From: Phycisphaerales bacterium
GTDB lineage: Bacteria > Planctomycetota > Phycisphaerae > Phycisphaerales > UBA1924
Length of the DNA stretch: 5,095 bases
Reading direction: 5' to 3'
Assembly: GCA_019747615.1 (NCBI GenBank)
Contig: JAIEQQ010000093.1
Coordinates: 1-5,095, forward strand
Position 1 is the stretch's first letter. Every line of letters begins with the position of its first letter. Below are positions 4,930-5,095 of the stretch, piece by piece. A program made the position numbers and the translations under genes. Under the pieces are notes generated by a model, which did no database searches, had not been told where the DNA came from, and saw only the letters and a list, made by a program, of their open reading frames with translations.

Positions 4930-5095
4930 ATGCGACGCGGTCGAATCATCCTGTGGGCGTTCGCGGTGCTGTTTGCCGCCGCGGTGGCGCTGTCGGTCTA
5001 TGTCTACGTCGACGTGAGATCACAGCTCGCGCGAGAGCGTGCGGAGCGGGAAGCCCTGGCTGCCAAGGGTCAGATTCCGCCCGGCGCCACGAACC
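4930..5095 (+). CDS. Membrane-anchored protein of unknown function (N-terminal part, cut by the window edge)
   Basis: The open frame from ATG at 4930 gives 55 residues and continues past the right edge. It starts with a basic MRRGR, then one hydrophobic segment at about 6-27 (core IILWAFAVLFAAAVALSVYV). A charged helical stretch follows (RSQLARERAEREALAAKG, 30-47), then IPPGATN. This suggests a single-pass protein, N-terminus inside, with a possible coiled coil or amphipathic helix after the membrane; an uncleaved signal anchor is also possible. I do not recognise a family. A second ATG at 4920 in another frame gives an Arg/Cys-rich product and is less likely. The TATGCT box just upstream fits this start. 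Confidence 0.6.
   Translation, partial: MRRGRIILWAFAVLFAAAVALSVYVYVDVRSQLARERAEREALAAKGQIPPGATN

Noticed and set aside
4920..5095. Alternative plus-strand frame from ATG at 4920
   Set aside because: It gives an Arg/Cys/Gly-rich product, whereas the frame from 4930 gives a clean basic-hydrophobic-charged membrane anchor.
1..5095. Search for a novel multi-gene defence, mobile or biosynthetic system
   Set aside because: All full-length genes belong to recognisable housekeeping or transport families. There are no transposase, integrase, nuclease, toxin or array features; only the partial plus-strand gene is unassigned.

Overview
The window is GC-rich, about 65 percent by eye, and gene-dense. 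Five genes lie on the minus strand and one partial gene starts on the plus strand at the right edge. The organism looks like a high-GC environmental bacterium, perhaps a planctomycete (Phycisphaerae-like). The clues are the large-type PstC, the DUF4442-like protein, and several starts without a Shine-Dalgarno site. No marker gene is present, so this placement is tentative.

Left part (1-1806): phosphate uptake. pstS (start 1608, stop 643) encodes the secreted phosphate-binding protein. It is followed by the 5' part of a large-type pstC (start 457, running off the left edge). The two are separated by 185 nt holding two hairpins that could attenuate or process the message, so that PstS exceeds the membrane subunits. 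Upstream of pstS, 1609-1806 carries a Pho-box-like 11-bp direct repeat and a cluster of CATGCGG half-sites, so pst is probably transcribed on its own.

Middle part (1807-4014): a complete AspT/YidE/YbjL-type transporter with two central RCK_C (TrkA_C) domains lies 42 nt downstream of a RidA-family protein. They look like a two-gene transcription unit. RidA proteins clear reactive enamines and imines made by PLP enzymes, and some members of the transporter family exchange amino acids. A link through amino-acid metabolism is therefore possible but not shown.

Right part (4015-5095): a hotdog-fold DUF4442-like protein with an uncertain N-terminus lies on the minus strand. It diverges from the start of a small membrane-anchored protein on the plus strand. 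Three starts (RidA-like, DUF4442-like and the plus-strand gene) each have a TATnCT hexamer ending 5-7 nt before the start codon and no Shine-Dalgarno site, which fits leaderless transcription. pstS and the transporter gene have clear Shine-Dalgarno sites.

The oddest sequence feature is a pair of similar G-rich tracts with G-quadruplex potential. One lies in frame inside the RidA-like gene and the other near the 5' end of the DUF4442-like gene. No stretch over 300 bases lacks a gene. I see no RNA gene, insertion sequence, CRISPR array or clearly novel multi-gene system.
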